From G965216695 sp965216695 (GTDB lineage Bacteria; Pseudomonadota; Gammaproteobacteria; Pseudomonadales; Azotimanducaceae): 64,000 nucleotides of DNA. The translations under genes and the position numbers were made by a program. Shown here piece by piece: positions 1 through 9,196 of this stretch; within the stretch, counting starts at the first letter, position 1; each line of letters begins with the position of its first letter. The stretch is from assembly GCA_965216695.1 (NCBI GenBank), contig OZ244212.1, positions 1,984,001 through 2,048,000 of the forward strand, written 5' to 3'. The notes under the pieces were generated by a model. The model saw nothing but the letters and a program-made list of their open reading frames with translations, made no database searches and was not told where the DNA came from.

Positions 1-1211
1 CGCAACTGCATCTCGCCCAAGCGCCGGCCGATGCAGCGGTGAATGCCGAATCCAAACGACAAATGCTGATTGGCCCGAGGCCGGTCGATGATGAGCCTGT
101 CTGCGTTGGCTATCTTCTGTTCGTCCCGATTGCCGGACACATACCACATCACCACCTTGTCCCACTTGCGGATCGTCTGGCCATGCAGCTCTACGTCTTC
201 CATCGCGGTTCGGCACATGTGCGCCACCGGCGACTGCCAGCGTATGATCTCGTGCACCATGTTGGGGATTACGCTCGGGTTTGCCGCAAGCTTAGCGTAT
301 TCGTCCGGAAACTGATTCAACCCCAGCACGCCGCCCGATATGGAGTTGCGCGTGGTGTCGTTGCCACCCACGATCAAGAGCAGCATGTTGCCCAGATACT
401 CATTCGGCGCCATGTCCGCGGTGGCGTGGCTGTTTACCAACATCGAAATCAGATCGGACCCCGGCTCCTTGCGCGCTTTACGCTCTTTCCACACCGCGTC
501 GAAGTACTCCCAGCACTTCCACAATTCCTGGAAGCCCTGCTCCGGCGTCTCGAAGTAGTCCGGATCGCCGATCCGCTCCACGGTGTCAGACCAGTGAATC
601 AGCAGGTGCCGGTCTTCCTGCGGAATGTCGAACAGGGTTGCGAGCATCTGGCCCGTAAGCTCAACGGACACCTCGCGCACCCAGTTGAAGTCTTCGTTGC
701 GCGGCAGTGCGTCGAGAATTCTGCCAGCCCGGGTGCGAATCAACTCCGCAAGTTCGTGAATGCGCTGCGGCGTAAGCGCCGGAGCTACCGTCGCCCGTTG
801 GCCCGTGTGCACCGGCGGGTCCTGCATAATGAACATCGGCAGGTGGAACATCGGGTTGGGTTCTTCTTCGGTCGGCCGTCCACCCAGACGTATGCCGCCG
901 TTGCGGATGTCTGACGAAAACAACTTCTCGTTGGTGTCTACAAACATAATGTCGTCGTAGCGGGTGATGTTCCAGTACGGGCCGAACGGGCTCTGCTCGC
1001 AGAGGTGTACCGGCGCTTCGTTGCGCAACCGTTCGAAATACGGCAGCACCGTGTTGGCGCGAAACAGTTCCTGGTGCGCTACGTGCAACTCGGGCAGCGG
1101 AATCGAATAGGGATCCTGATGCGGATCAATCGCCCACTGCTCCACAAAATCGCGGTTCGACTCGTACTTGAACGGCTTGCCGCTATCGCCCGTGCTGGTT
1201 TCGTTACCCAT
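1..1211 (-). CDS. Cytochrome P450, CYP153-like (3' end outside window)
   Basis: Haem-thiolate monooxygenase, probably soluble and dependent on a ferredoxin and reductase that are not encoded here. Translating the minus strand from ATG at 1211 gives about 403 codons open to the window edge. It shows the I-helix motif GGNDTTRNS and, close to the edge, the haem-binding motif FGFGIHRCIG followed by GRRLGEMQL. The sequence is collinear with the neighbouring P450, including the 'DPYSIPL' N-terminal region and the 'MWYVSGNRDE' segment. Known CYP153 enzymes hydroxylate terminal carbons of alkanes or related aliphatics; assignment to this family is by remembered motif similarity. It lies 50 bp downstream of the other P450 on the same strand, so the two are probably co-transcribed paralogues. 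Only the last ~20-50 residues are missing. Confidence 0.9.
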   Translation of the reverse strand, partial: MGNETSTGDSGKPFKYESNRDFVEQWAIDPHQDPYSIPLPELHVAHQELFRANTVLPYFERLRNEAPVHLCEQSPFGPYWNITRYDDIMFVDTNEKLFSSDIRNGGIRLGGRPTEEEPNPMFHLPMFIMQDPPVHTGQRATVAPALTPQRIHELAELIRTRAGRILDALPRNEDFNWVREVSVELTGQMLATLFDIPQEDRHLLIHWSDTVERIGDPDYFETPEQGFQELWKCWEYFDAVWKERKARKEPGSDLISMLVNSHATADMAPNEYLGNMLLLIVGGNDTTRNSISGGVLGLNQFPDEYAKLAANPSVIPNMVHEIIRWQSPVAHMCRTAMEDVELHGQTIRKWDKVVMWYVSGNRDEQKIANADRLIIDRPRANQHLSFGFGIHRCIGRRLGEMQL

Positions 1212-1261
1212 ATTCGACCCAGTGCTTCTCTACTTTTCGATCTCTGTTTCTACGCGAATGC

Positions 1262-2509
1262 CTACCGATGAACACGCACCGGCACATGGGAGTACCCGTT
1301 CACGAAGTTTGATTCCACCCGTACCGGATCGCCCACCATTTCCACGAAGCTGAAGCGTTTCATGATTTCTTCCCACACAATTCGTAACTGCATTTCTGCC
1401 AGGCGGTTGCCCATACAACGGTGAATGCCGAAGCCGAACGACAAGTGGTGCCTGGCATGCTTGCGGTCGATGATGAAGTCATTCGGCCGTTCGATCGCGT
1501 CCTCGTCGCGATTTCCAGAGATGTACCACATCACCACTTTATCGCCTTTGCGAATCTGTTGGCCGCCCAGTTCAGTGTCTTCGTTGGCTGTACGGCGCAT
1601 GTGCGACAGCGGCGTCTGGTAGCGAATGATCTCGGAGACCATGGTCGGAATCAGCTTGTGGTTGGCGCGTAGCTTGTCGTATTCCGCGGGAAAGCGATTC
1701 AACGCAACCACACCGCCCGAGATGGAATTGCGCGTGGTGTCATTACCCCCAATGATCAGTAACAGCAGGTTTCCCAGAAACTCCATCTGCCGGCTCGGCA
1801 TATCGGCCGTCTTCGGATCGTTGGCCAACATGGAAAGCAGATCGAAACTTTCTGTGCGGCCTTTGCGTTCGTCCCATAGTGCGGCGAACGCATCGTAACA
1901 CTCCATCATTTCTTTCCGGCGCTGCTCCTCCGTCATCAGCGTGCTGCCAGTGAGTTCCGGTGTGGCAATGGCAACGTCGGACCAGTGCGTGAGTTTGCTG
2001 CGTTCCTCGAACGGAAAATCGAACAACGTGGCGAGCATTTGCGTGGTTATGTTGATCGAGACTTCGTCCACCCAGTTGAACGTTTCGCCTACCGGAAGGT
2101 TGTCCAGAATCGCCTCCACACGTGTGCGGATAACCCCTTCCAGCTCCGCGAGATTGCGCGGCGCAACCACCGGCTGTACAACCGCCCGTTGCTCGTCGTG
2201 CAGCGGCGGGTCTGCCTGAATGAAGTTCTGAAATTTGAAGTCTTCCGGTTGATCGCCCAGCAGGATGGTCGGTTCGGACGAGAAGATCTCGTGGTGTTTG
2301 TCCACATACACAATGTCGTCGAACTTGCTGACAGACCAGAACGGGCCGAACTGACTTTCCTTCAGATAGTGCACCGGCGCTTCCGCACGCAGGCGTTCGA
2401 AATACGGCTGCCAGAGCGCGTCGCGATAGAGGCGTGAATCACTCACATCCAGTTGATCCAGCGGAATGCTGTACGGATCCGCGGCCGTTTGATCAATTGC
2501 TTCGCTCAT
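1262..2509 (-). CDS. Cytochrome P450, CYP153-like
   Basis: Complete 415-residue P450, a normal length for bacterial soluble forms. The I-helix oxygen-activation motif GGNDTTRNS, the ExxR region (SEIIRYQ) and the haem motif FGFGIHRCMG with Cys near residue 365 are all visible. The C-terminal text NRLAEMQLRIVWEEI followed by SNFVNGY strongly recalls CYP153 alkane/fatty-acid omega-hydroxylases (family knowledge). The start ATG at 2509 is preceded by a GGAGG-like stretch (minus-strand sequence near 2515-2520). It is the first gene of a two-gene P450 run and is followed after 50 bp by its paralogue. Substrate is inferred only; steroid or terpene side chains are alternatives. Confidence 0.92.
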   Translation of the reverse strand: MSEAIDQTAADPYSIPLDQLDVSDSRLYRDALWQPYFERLRAEAPVHYLKESQFGPFWSVSKFDDIVYVDKHHEIFSSEPTILLGDQPEDFKFQNFIQADPPLHDEQRAVVQPVVAPRNLAELEGVIRTRVEAILDNLPVGETFNWVDEVSINITTQMLATLFDFPFEERSKLTHWSDVAIATPELTGSTLMTEEQRRKEMMECYDAFAALWDERKGRTESFDLLSMLANDPKTADMPSRQMEFLGNLLLLIIGGNDTTRNSISGGVVALNRFPAEYDKLRANHKLIPTMVSEIIRYQTPLSHMRRTANEDTELGGQQIRKGDKVVMWYISGNRDEDAIERPNDFIIDRKHARHHLSFGFGIHRCMGNRLAEMQLRIVWEEIMKRFSFVEMVGDPVRVESNFVNGYSHVPVRVHR

Positions 2510-2609
2510 TATCTCCTCCCGCTGTTTTCTCCCAGCGCACCACCGCCGGGTCTTTATGGTACGCCATCACCAGCAAACACCACCATTAGAAGATGGCGTG
2601 GCCATGCAA

Positions 2610-3779
2610 TCAGCCAATGGGTTCCGCCTGCGCCGCTTTGATCACAGCGCGCGTGATCGGCGGCGATACGACTTCGAGAATCACCGTGGATGAGATGGCG
2701 ACGGTCAGAATCAATTGTGCATGCTCCGGCAGGCGTTGAGCTGCAATCAACGCCATGCCAAGCGCCACGCCCGCCTGTGGGAGCAGGCTAGCACCCAGGC
2801 GATTGAGCATCTTTGTACCCAATCCATAGAGTGTTCCGAAGAGCCGGATACCAACCAACGTGCCGAGCGTACGCGCGATGATGTACGCCAGTACCAGCAG
2901 CACGGCACCGCCGAGGTATTCGAGATGCAGCGACGCGCCAGCCATCAGAAAGAAAAGAATCATAAACGGCCACTCGATCCCTTCGATGGCGTTGAACGGC
3001 TGCGCATGGTGTCGGGCAACGCCGGCCACGACGCTGCCCATGCTCAACGCCGTAAGAATGGGGGACAAATCGAGCAACGCGGAGAGCCCCGCAGCCACAA
3101 ACACAAACCCCAGGGACTCCGCCAGAATGGGTTCTCCCGGCCGCTCGCCAAAGGTGATACGGCCGGTCAACAACGCCATTGGCAAGCCGAGCACCGCACC
3201 CAGCAGCACACTGCCACCAATCTCTGTTAGAGCCTCGAGCATGCCCGTTGCTATACCTGCGTCACCCGAGGTGGCGAAGGCGATCAGAATCGCGAACACC
3301 ATGAGCCCCCACGCATCATCCATTGCAACGATATCGAGCAGCAGGTCTTTGAACGGCCCGCGCGCATCCATCTCGTGCACCACGTCGAAGATCGCCGCCG
3401 GCGCTGTTGCCCCCGCTATTCCGGCGAGTGCAGCCGCCGCCGCAACCGGCACACCGAGCAACACTGCCGTGAAGAACACGGCGGCGGACGTACACACCAC
3501 CTTGCCCGCAGCCAATGCCGCAGCCCGTACGCCACGCCGCCGGAGGTTGGGCAGCGACAGGTTCTGACCGATCAGAAAGCCGATCATTGCCAGCGCCATC
3601 TGCGTGAACGTGGGGAACCAGGTTTCAGCAACGCCCTCTGAAATCCAGCCCAATCCGGCCGGACCAATGGCCAGGCCGCTCAACAACAACACGCTCACCC
3701 GGGGCAGCGGCGTGAAACGTCCGGCCAGGTCTGCTAACAACCCGACCAGAAACAGAACCCCGAGGAGCAGCAGGTTCAT
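2610..3779 (-). CDS. Cation:proton antiporter (CPA2/Kef-like membrane protein)
   Basis: 389-residue polytopic inner-membrane protein with about 10-12 hydrophobic segments and no soluble TrkA-type regulatory domain. A charged buried segment, 'DIVAMDDAWGLMVFAI' (about residues 150-165), fits the paired-Asp ion-binding helix of CPA2 sodium/proton or potassium/proton exchangers. Its start codon overlaps the stop codon of the upstream kinase-like gene (ATGA at 3776-3779), so the two are translationally coupled. Ion specificity cannot be told from the sequence. Confidence 0.82.
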   Translation of the reverse strand: MNLLLLGVLFLVGLLADLAGRFTPLPRVSVLLLSGLAIGPAGLGWISEGVAETWFPTFTQMALAMIGFLIGQNLSLPNLRRRGVRAAALAAGKVVCTSAAVFFTAVLLGVPVAAAAALAGIAGATAPAAIFDVVHEMDARGPFKDLLLDIVAMDDAWGLMVFAILIAFATSGDAGIATGMLEALTEIGGSVLLGAVLGLPMALLTGRITFGERPGEPILAESLGFVFVAAGLSALLDLSPILTALSMGSVVAGVARHHAQPFNAIEGIEWPFMILFFLMAGASLHLEYLGGAVLLVLAYIIARTLGTLVGIRLFGTLYGLGTKMLNRLGASLLPQAGVALGMALIAAQRLPEHAQLILTVAISSTVILEVVSPPITRAVIKAAQAEPIG

Positions 3780-5299
3780 GACGACGCCAGCACTCGCACC
3801 TGTTCGGCCAGCGCTAATGCGTCCAACGGCGCTTCCGTGTCCACCAACACCGCATGTTTACGCTCATCGTTGGAGAGCGGCTCGTGGGTCGCGAGCTGGT
3901 GCTCGAGTACATCGGCGCCAGCATCCGACGCGCCCCGCTCCCGCGTACGAATGCGTTCACGCAGCGTGTCCGCAGATGCGGTCAGGTCGAGCAGCACAAA
4001 TGGCACGCCGGCGTTTCGCGCCACATCATGCAAACGCTCGCGCTGTCGGGCCTTCAGGCAGGCCGCATCGACAATTACGTTCAGCCCGGCGCCCAGCAGC
4101 CCGCCTGCAAGCTCCGCGAGCCGATCGTACGTACGTTCGCTAACGGCGCTGGAGTACAAATCCTGATCGACGCCGGCGGCGGCGGAGTCGCTTGCGGAAA
4201 TGCCGTGCAGGCGTTTGCGCTCAACATCGGAGCGTACCCTTACCGCGCTGAGCGTCTCCATCAGTTCCGTAGACACCGTGGTTTTACCGGACGCGGAAAG
4301 CCCGCGAGTGGCGACCAGAATTGGTGCCGGTTCCGCCACATAGGTTTCTGCCCGCTCCAGATACGCGTCAAACGCGCGCATATCACCGCGCAGCGCCGCT
4401 ACCTTCGCCCGCACCATCGCCCGATAGCACATATAAAAGGGCAACAAACCCACCCCGCGATAGTCGCCGGTTTCCTGCAGATAGCGGTTCAGCAGCCGGA
4501 ACGACCACCGCGGCACACCCTGGTGCGCCAGGTCCATAGCTACGAACGCCACGTCGCTGATCACGTCGATCCAACGCAGATAGGGCTCGAATTCGATGCA
4601 GTCGAAGAGCAGCGGCCGGCTGTTCAGCCACGCGATATTGCCAAGGTGCAGGTCGCCGTGGCACTCCCGCACGAACCCGCGAGCCTTGCGCTCGGCCAGC
4701 AAATCCCGGTGACGCGCCGCCCACCGTTGCGCCCAGGTCTCCACCGCCTGCAGCCGGCCATTGACCCGCCCCGACACGCCCTGACCGCGGATCTGCTCGA
4801 AGTTCTCCGCGACCGGTGCGTACGCACGCTCCGGCGTCCCAAAGTCATCGTCCGGCGCCGCGACCTCGGCAGCGGCGTGAAATGCCGCGACCGCCAGCGC
4901 AATCTGCTCCACCACGCTCGCGTCCACCGCCCCCGCGGCGAGCATTCGATCCAGCTGCGCCTCCTGAGGAAACTGGCGCATCCGTACTGCGTATTCGAGC
5001 ACCGGCCCCGCACCGCCAATCACAGGCTCGCGCTCCGTGCCGGTGATCGCTACAACGTCCAGATACAGTTCCGGCGCGCTGCGCCGATTCAAGCGTACTT
5101 CCTCGGCGCAGAACCTCTGCCGCCGCTCCAGCGTCGAAAAGTCGACGAATCCGTAGTCGACGGGTTTCTTCAGCTTGTACGCGTACTCGCCAGTAAGGAG
5201 AATCCAAGAAATGTGGGTCTCTATGACCTCGACCGATTCCACCGGGTGGTCGTAACGCGACGGGTCGCGCAGCGCTTCGATCATCGGGGGTAGAGACAT
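3776..5299 (-). CDS. Bifunctional aminoglycoside-phosphotransferase-like / AAA P-loop kinase fusion
   Basis: Two-domain protein of about 507 residues if started at ATG 5299; the frame stays open further upstream to 5407 but the extra 36 residues are Pro/Arg-rich and unlike coding sequence. The N-terminal half resembles APH/choline-kinase-type phosphotransferases, with the catalytic HGDLHLGNI motif followed by DCIEFEP. The C-terminal half has a Walker A loop, GLSASGKTT, as in small-molecule kinases such as gluconate or shikimate kinases. This fusion is a widespread, poorly characterised bacterial family. It is probably a cytosolic small-molecule kinase; real drug resistance is not implied. It overlaps the antiporter gene by four bases. 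Confidence 0.85.
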   Translation of the reverse strand: MSLPPMIEALRDPSRYDHPVESVEVIETHISWILLTGEYAYKLKKPVDYGFVDFSTLERRQRFCAEEVRLNRRSAPELYLDVVAITGTEREPVIGGAGPVLEYAVRMRQFPQEAQLDRMLAAGAVDASVVEQIALAVAAFHAAAEVAAPDDDFGTPERAYAPVAENFEQIRGQGVSGRVNGRLQAVETWAQRWAARHRDLLAERKARGFVRECHGDLHLGNIAWLNSRPLLFDCIEFEPYLRWIDVISDVAFVAMDLAHQGVPRWSFRLLNRYLQETGDYRGVGLLPFYMCYRAMVRAKVAALRGDMRAFDAYLERAETYVAEPAPILVATRGLSASGKTTVSTELMETLSAVRVRSDVERKRLHGISASDSAAAGVDQDLYSSAVSERTYDRLAELAGGLLGAGLNVIVDAACLKARQRERLHDVARNAGVPFVLLDLTASADTLRERIRTRERGASDAGADVLEHQLATHEPLSNDERKHAVLVDTEAPLDALALAEQVRVLASS

Positions 5300-5504
5300 C
5301 GGGCGCAGGCCAATACACGGGCAGGAAGGAACCCGAGGGTAGCACAGCGCGGGCGGAGAACGAGGCTGCAGGCGCCCATGATCCGGGTGGCGGATGAGGT
5401 CGTCCACACTACGCCAGCGGCATCGGTTGATTTTGCCGAGGGCAGTCGATTAAATTGCCCCCTCGCCGCGGCACCGGCCCGGCGTGCACACTCTCATACC
5501 TTGC

Positions 5505-5576
<72 letters not shown>

Positions 5577-5580
<4 letters not shown>

Positions 5581-5719
5581 AGCAAGCGAAGCGCAGCTCG
5601 CGTGGCCAGCGGACACCAAGCAAGCGAAGCGCAGCTCGCGTGGCCAGCGGACACCAAGCAAGCGAAGCGCAGCTCGCGTGGCCAGCGGACACCAAGCAAG
5701 CGAAGCGCAGCTCTCGTGG
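5577..5719 (+). repeat. 38-bp tandem repeat abutting the tRNA 3' end (about 3.7 copies)
   Basis: Copies start at 5577, 5615, 5653 and 5691 with an exact 38-bp period; the last is partial and diverges at base 24. Each unit contains TGGCCA and ACCA, short strings also found at the tRNA 3' terminus, and a GC-rich, partly self-complementary core (GCGAAGCGCAGCTCGC). The first copy begins in the tRNA's own final ACCA. There are no unique spacers, so it is not a CRISPR array. Confidence 0.93.
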
Positions 5720-5773
5720 TGCCGGTTCAAGCATAAGTCTGCTGTTTGGCAAGCTTATAGTTTAAATCGGGTC

Positions 5774-5915
5774 CGGCATGCTTACGCTTTAACTCACTGA
5801 GTTCACTGAAATTCCACGGCTTTTATCACCATGCGAGCCCATAAAGACGTAGAAAGCGTGGATTTTCCTAAAGCAAATGTCTGCCGCAAAGTTTCCTTAA
5901 AGTAAAAGCATGCCG
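5774..5915. repeat. Small element with 19-bp imperfect terminal inverted repeats (MITE-like)
   Basis: CGGCATGCTTACGCTTTAA (5774-5792) and TTAAAGTAAAAGCATGCCG (5897-5915) are inverted repeats matching at 16 of 19 positions, 104 bp apart. No ORF of note lies between them and no obvious target duplication flanks them. It occupies the gene-free gap between the tRNA repeats and the 4-TM gene; the rest of 5720-5981 shows nothing else recognisable. It may be a miniature element or an old recombination site. Confidence 0.45.
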
Positions 5916-5981
5916 CGATGGATGCGTTCAGACCCGCAGATACGACTGGAGTCTACCGGTAGGAAGTCGATTTCGTAAAAA

Positions 5982-6614
5982 TCAGTCACCGTGAGAGGCT
6001 ACCGCGAGTACGGTCGTGACAAACCGACCGCCGTATATCCGCCCCGACCAGACAAGGAGGGTGTACTGGGTAGCGAGCAACGCGAAATACCACCAGTTAG
6101 TCAGCGAGATGACAATCGCACCGCCCCCAAACAGAATCAAGAACAGCGTGCTGAAGCCTGTTAGATCGCGAGCAAACAGCCAGTTCCTATGTGCATCGCG
6201 TACTCGCACATCGCTTTCATTGTCGGTATACATCTTGTACCACAACCGGTTTTGCTCAGAAGGGTCCGTTGGAAGTTCGACGTAAAGAGAGGAAATCGTT
6301 CCGACATCAATACGCGGATCCGAATTCAGGTAGCGTGTGAACGCTTGGCTCCCGGGGAGTGGGTGATGTTGCCTCCAAAACACCATCCGGGCCTTCATAT
6401 CGGAACTCAACAGCCCATTCAGCATGAGCACCCCGATCGGGGTCACCGCTATAATCAACCCATCCTTCCAGGAAAAAGCAGACAGCGCTTTGATAAACTC
6501 GCTGGGTTCCCTGCCCAATACGATCGTGAGTACAAACAAAGCAATGTTAACAACCGCGAATATCCCTAGGTGTGTGCGATAGGAGTCTTTTAGCGTCTTC
6601 GGTGGTTCCGCCAT
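5982..6614 (-). CDS. Hypothetical four-TM membrane protein downstream of the JAB gene
   Basis: 210 residues, family not recognised. Hydrophobic segments lie at about 17-36, 50-70, 150-170 and 172-190, with a polar loop of about 80 residues in the middle containing several acidic and Arg residues. It starts 10 bp after the stop codon of the JAB gene 3' fragment on the same strand, so it was the downstream partner of that gene before the insertion. A role as membrane effector or partner of a JAB/E1 system is conceivable by context only; nothing in the sequence proves it. Base composition is visibly less GC-rich than in the genes before the tRNA. Confidence 0.7.
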   Translation of the reverse strand: MAEPPKTLKDSYRTHLGIFAVVNIALFVLTIVLGREPSEFIKALSAFSWKDGLIIAVTPIGVLMLNGLLSSDMKARMVFWRQHHPLPGSQAFTRYLNSDPRIDVGTISSLYVELPTDPSEQNRLWYKMYTDNESDVRVRDAHRNWLFARDLTGFSTLFLILFGGGAIVISLTNWWYFALLATQYTLLVWSGRIYGGRFVTTVLAVASHGD

Positions 6615-6624
6615 CTCAGCCTGC

Positions 6625-6762
6625 CTATCCGGTGATTTCTATATCTTCTTGCGAGCTGTCGAATTCGAAGACCCCCACTTCCGGCGCGACATCACTGTAT
6701 CCCACGATCGTCATGAGCATCCGTTGCTTTAATGCGTTTTCTGAACTCAGCAATTGCCGTAC
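6625..6762 (-). pseudogene. JAB-domain gene, 3' fragment (45 codons plus stop)
   Basis: Minus-strand frame from the target-duplication codon GTA (6760-6762) to TAG at 6625-6627 reads VRQLLSSENALKQ... and ends ...EDIEITG. Joined to the fragment ending at 9336 by excising the IS3-family element plus one TAC copy, it continues the JAB protein in frame directly after the catalytic H-S-H...S-T-D motif. Without promoter or start it is presumably not translated. Confidence 0.85.
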
Positions 6763-6792
6763 TGACGTGCCCCAGGTCTTGCGTTCACCCGC

Positions 6793-7658
6793 CTAAGCTT
6801 GTTTAGCTCGTTTTTCATACTCGACCGGGCTGATCCCGCCCAAGGTAGAGTGCCGCCGCTTCGGATTGTAGAAGCGCTCGATGTATCAAAGATATCGGCG
6901 CGCGCTTCGTTCCGTGTTCGATAACGGTGACGACTGACCCGATCGTCCTTCATCCGTGAGAAGAAGCTCTCCATCACGGCATTGTCATGGCACTCGCCCG
7001 AACGACTCATACTGCATTGGATCCCGTTGTCTTTCAGGAGCTTCTGGAACTGTTCCGCCGTATATTGGCTGCCTTGATCGCTATGATGCAGCAGATCCGC
7101 GTGCGGTCGTCGACGCCAAATCGCCATCATCAGCGCGTCCGTCACGAGATCGGTCGTCATCCGGGGCTTCATGGACCAACCGACGATGCGCCGTGAGAAC
7201 AGGTCCAGAACCCCAGCAACGTATAACCAGCCTTCGGTGGTCCACACATAGGTGAAGTCCGCTACCCACTTCTGGTTTGGCGCCGTTGCCGTAAACGCGC
7301 GATCCAGCGTATTTGGCGCTATTGAGCTCTCCAGACGTGTGCCTGTATCCACCGGTCGCTTCCGCCGTTTCGGTTGTGCAACGAGGCCTAAAGCCCGTAC
7401 CAGGCGGGCTACGCGTTCTCTACCGACCTCATGCCCCCAGTCGAGCAGATCGGGCCAGATACGGCGCACGCCGTAGGTCCGGTCACTGTCTTTGAAGCTG
7501 CGACGGATGTCGCGGATCAGGGTTTCGTCGTAGGTCGTTCGATTGCTGGGCGGTCTTGAGCGCCAACTATAGAAACCACTTGGCGAGACATCGAGCACCT
7601 CGCACATCCAGGTTACCGGCCAGATCCCTCGATGCTTCGCGATGAACTCGAACCTCAC
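6793..7658 (-). pseudogene. IS3-family transposase OrfB, frameshifted near its C-terminus
   Basis: DDE integrase-type transposase. Catalytic residues are present in WVADFTYVW, HHSDQGSQYT and DNAVMESFF. Near 6884-6887 one base is missing: restoring it gives IERFYNPKRRHSTLGG..., the standard IS3 C-terminus, ending at TAG 6793-6795. As written, the frame runs out of the element to 6747. The shift removes the last ~40 native residues, so activity is doubtful. The GTG start at 7658 overlaps the orfA stop; in the intact element OrfB would be fused to OrfA by -1 frameshifting at the A6G site. Confidence 0.88.
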
Positions 7659-7876
7659 GTCGAATCCTTGGCGAAGTAGGCCGCTGCCTTTTTTAAAATG
7701 TCGCGCTCGGCCTTGAGTTTGCGGATCTCGTTCTTTAGCTGCGCTACCTCGGCCTGTTCGGGCTTCATCTGTCCGGCACCCGGAAAGGCGTGCGCCGGGT
7801 CATCCCGATACTGTCGAACCCACTTGCGTAGCACGTTCTCGTGGATGTCGAGATCTCGAGCGGCCTGAGAAACACT

Positions 7877-9196
7877 GATTGAGCAACATTTCTTCTGTAA
7901 ATTTCGGCTATCCCTCGACGGCTGCCTGATTCTGGAACGACAGATACCGTTTGTCGGCGGTCTGCCAATCTTCCGCAATCTCCATCAACACAGCGCTCAC
8001 CAAACGTAAACAAGACGCCTCATTCGGGAATAGCCGCGCTACGCGCGTGCGCCGTCGGATCTCTTCGTTCAGCCGTTCGATCAGATTCGTCGTTCTCAGG
8101 CGCCGCCGGTGATTTGATGGCAGACTGAACACCGTAAAACCTTCTGGCAAATTCTCTTCGGCCCACGCCGCCAGTTGCGGCGCCTTCGTCTCATGTTTCT
8201 TGATCAGCTTTTCCAGCAAACGATTGGCCTCATCCAGATCCGGTGCATTGAAGATGGCACGGATATCCGCAGCCACCTGACTCCGCATGGCCTGCGTCGG
8301 CACATACTGCCCGGCATTCTGCTGCAAATGAAATTGGCAACGCTGCCAGGGGACGCTCGGAAATACCGCTTGTCGAGCCGCTTTGAGCCCTTCATGCGCG
8401 TCGCTCACGATCAGCTGGACACCGTGCAGGCCGCGGTCTTTCAGCTCCGTAAGAAACGCTCGCCAGTGCACTTCGGCTTCAGACAGTGAAACCGAACAAC
8501 CGAGAACGTCTCTGTGGCCGTCTGCACCGACACCACAGGCAATCAACACGGCCGCGTCGAGTACTTGGCCACCTTGGCGCACCTTCTCATATCGTGCGTC
8601 CAGCACAATGTATCGATAACTGCCTAACTGTCGCTCCCGCCACGCCATCAGCATCTCGTCGAGTTCTTGCGCTGCTCGAGAGACTTGGGCAGAGCTCACC
8701 TCCATCCCGCAGAGTTCTTCAACGATCTTCTTTACGCGCCGGGTTGAGACCCCTTGCACGTACATCTCAGCGATCGACAGCAGCAACGCGCGTTCCGAGC
8801 GCAGGCCTTTCTCCAGGCTTTGCGGGTAGAACTCGCAATCCCGGGTTTGCGGCACTTTCAGTGGCAACTCGCCCAATCGGGTCTTAACGGTCTTGCCCTT
8901 AAACCCGTTGGCGTAGCCCGCCCTGGCCGCGCTGCGCTCGTAGGGCGCCGCGCCCAGGTACTCGCTTCGTTCGGCAACCATCGCCGCGTTCATCAACACC
9001 GTCACCGCGTCGGCCAGTCCGTCGAAGCCATGGTCTTTCAGCAATTCCAATGCGTCGCCAATCGATCTATTCTCTGCTCGCTGAGCCATTTCTGTTTCCT
9101 CTCGTTTGCAAACACCACATTCGCTTTCGAAAGGATAACCGGATGGCTCAGCTCTTTTGAGCCTTCAGCAATTTACAGAAAATACGTTACACCACC
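7877..9196 (-). mobile_element. IS256-family insertion sequence (complete, 1320 bp)
   Basis: Flanked by perfect 8-bp duplications GAAACACT at 7869-7876 and 9197-9204. The ends are imperfect inverted repeats sharing a TTCTGTAAATT core about 16 bp inside each end (left end begins GATTGAGCAACATT, right end on the minus strand begins GGTGGTGTAACG). It encodes one intact transposase. It sits within orfA of the IS3-family element and is therefore the younger insertion. Confidence 0.95.
7908..9089 (-). CDS. IS256-family (mutator-type) transposase
   Basis: 393 residues, the usual length. Features of the family visible: the N-terminal region with SEYLGAAPYERSAARAGYANG, the DDE-type core with the first Asp in YIVLDARYEKVR, the second in LIVSDAHEGLKAA, the CxxH-like segment WQRCQFHLQQN, and the C-terminal TTNLIERLNEEIRRRTR carrying the conserved Glu. 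No stop or frameshift, so it may be active. It is the only intact gene inside the nested insertions. Confidence 0.95.
   Translation of the reverse strand: MAQRAENRSIGDALELLKDHGFDGLADAVTVLMNAAMVAERSEYLGAAPYERSAARAGYANGFKGKTVKTRLGELPLKVPQTRDCEFYPQSLEKGLRSERALLLSIAEMYVQGVSTRRVKKIVEELCGMEVSSAQVSRAAQELDEMLMAWRERQLGSYRYIVLDARYEKVRQGGQVLDAAVLIACGVGADGHRDVLGCSVSLSEAEVHWRAFLTELKDRGLHGVQLIVSDAHEGLKAARQAVFPSVPWQRCQFHLQQNAGQYVPTQAMRSQVAADIRAIFNAPDLDEANRLLEKLIKKHETKAPQLAAWAEENLPEGFTVFSLPSNHRRRLRTTNLIERLNEEIRRRTRVARLFPNEASCLRLVSAVLMEIAEDWQTADKRYLSFQNQAAVEG

Noticed and set aside
39..914. Plus-strand ORF of 291 codons over the first P450
   Set aside because: It is a shadow of the minus-strand P450, whose haem and I-helix motifs are unmistakable; similar long antisense frames occur over most genes here.
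3854..5293. Plus-strand ORF of 479 codons opposite the kinase fusion
   Set aside because: The opposite strand has kinase and Walker motifs; this frame shows none.
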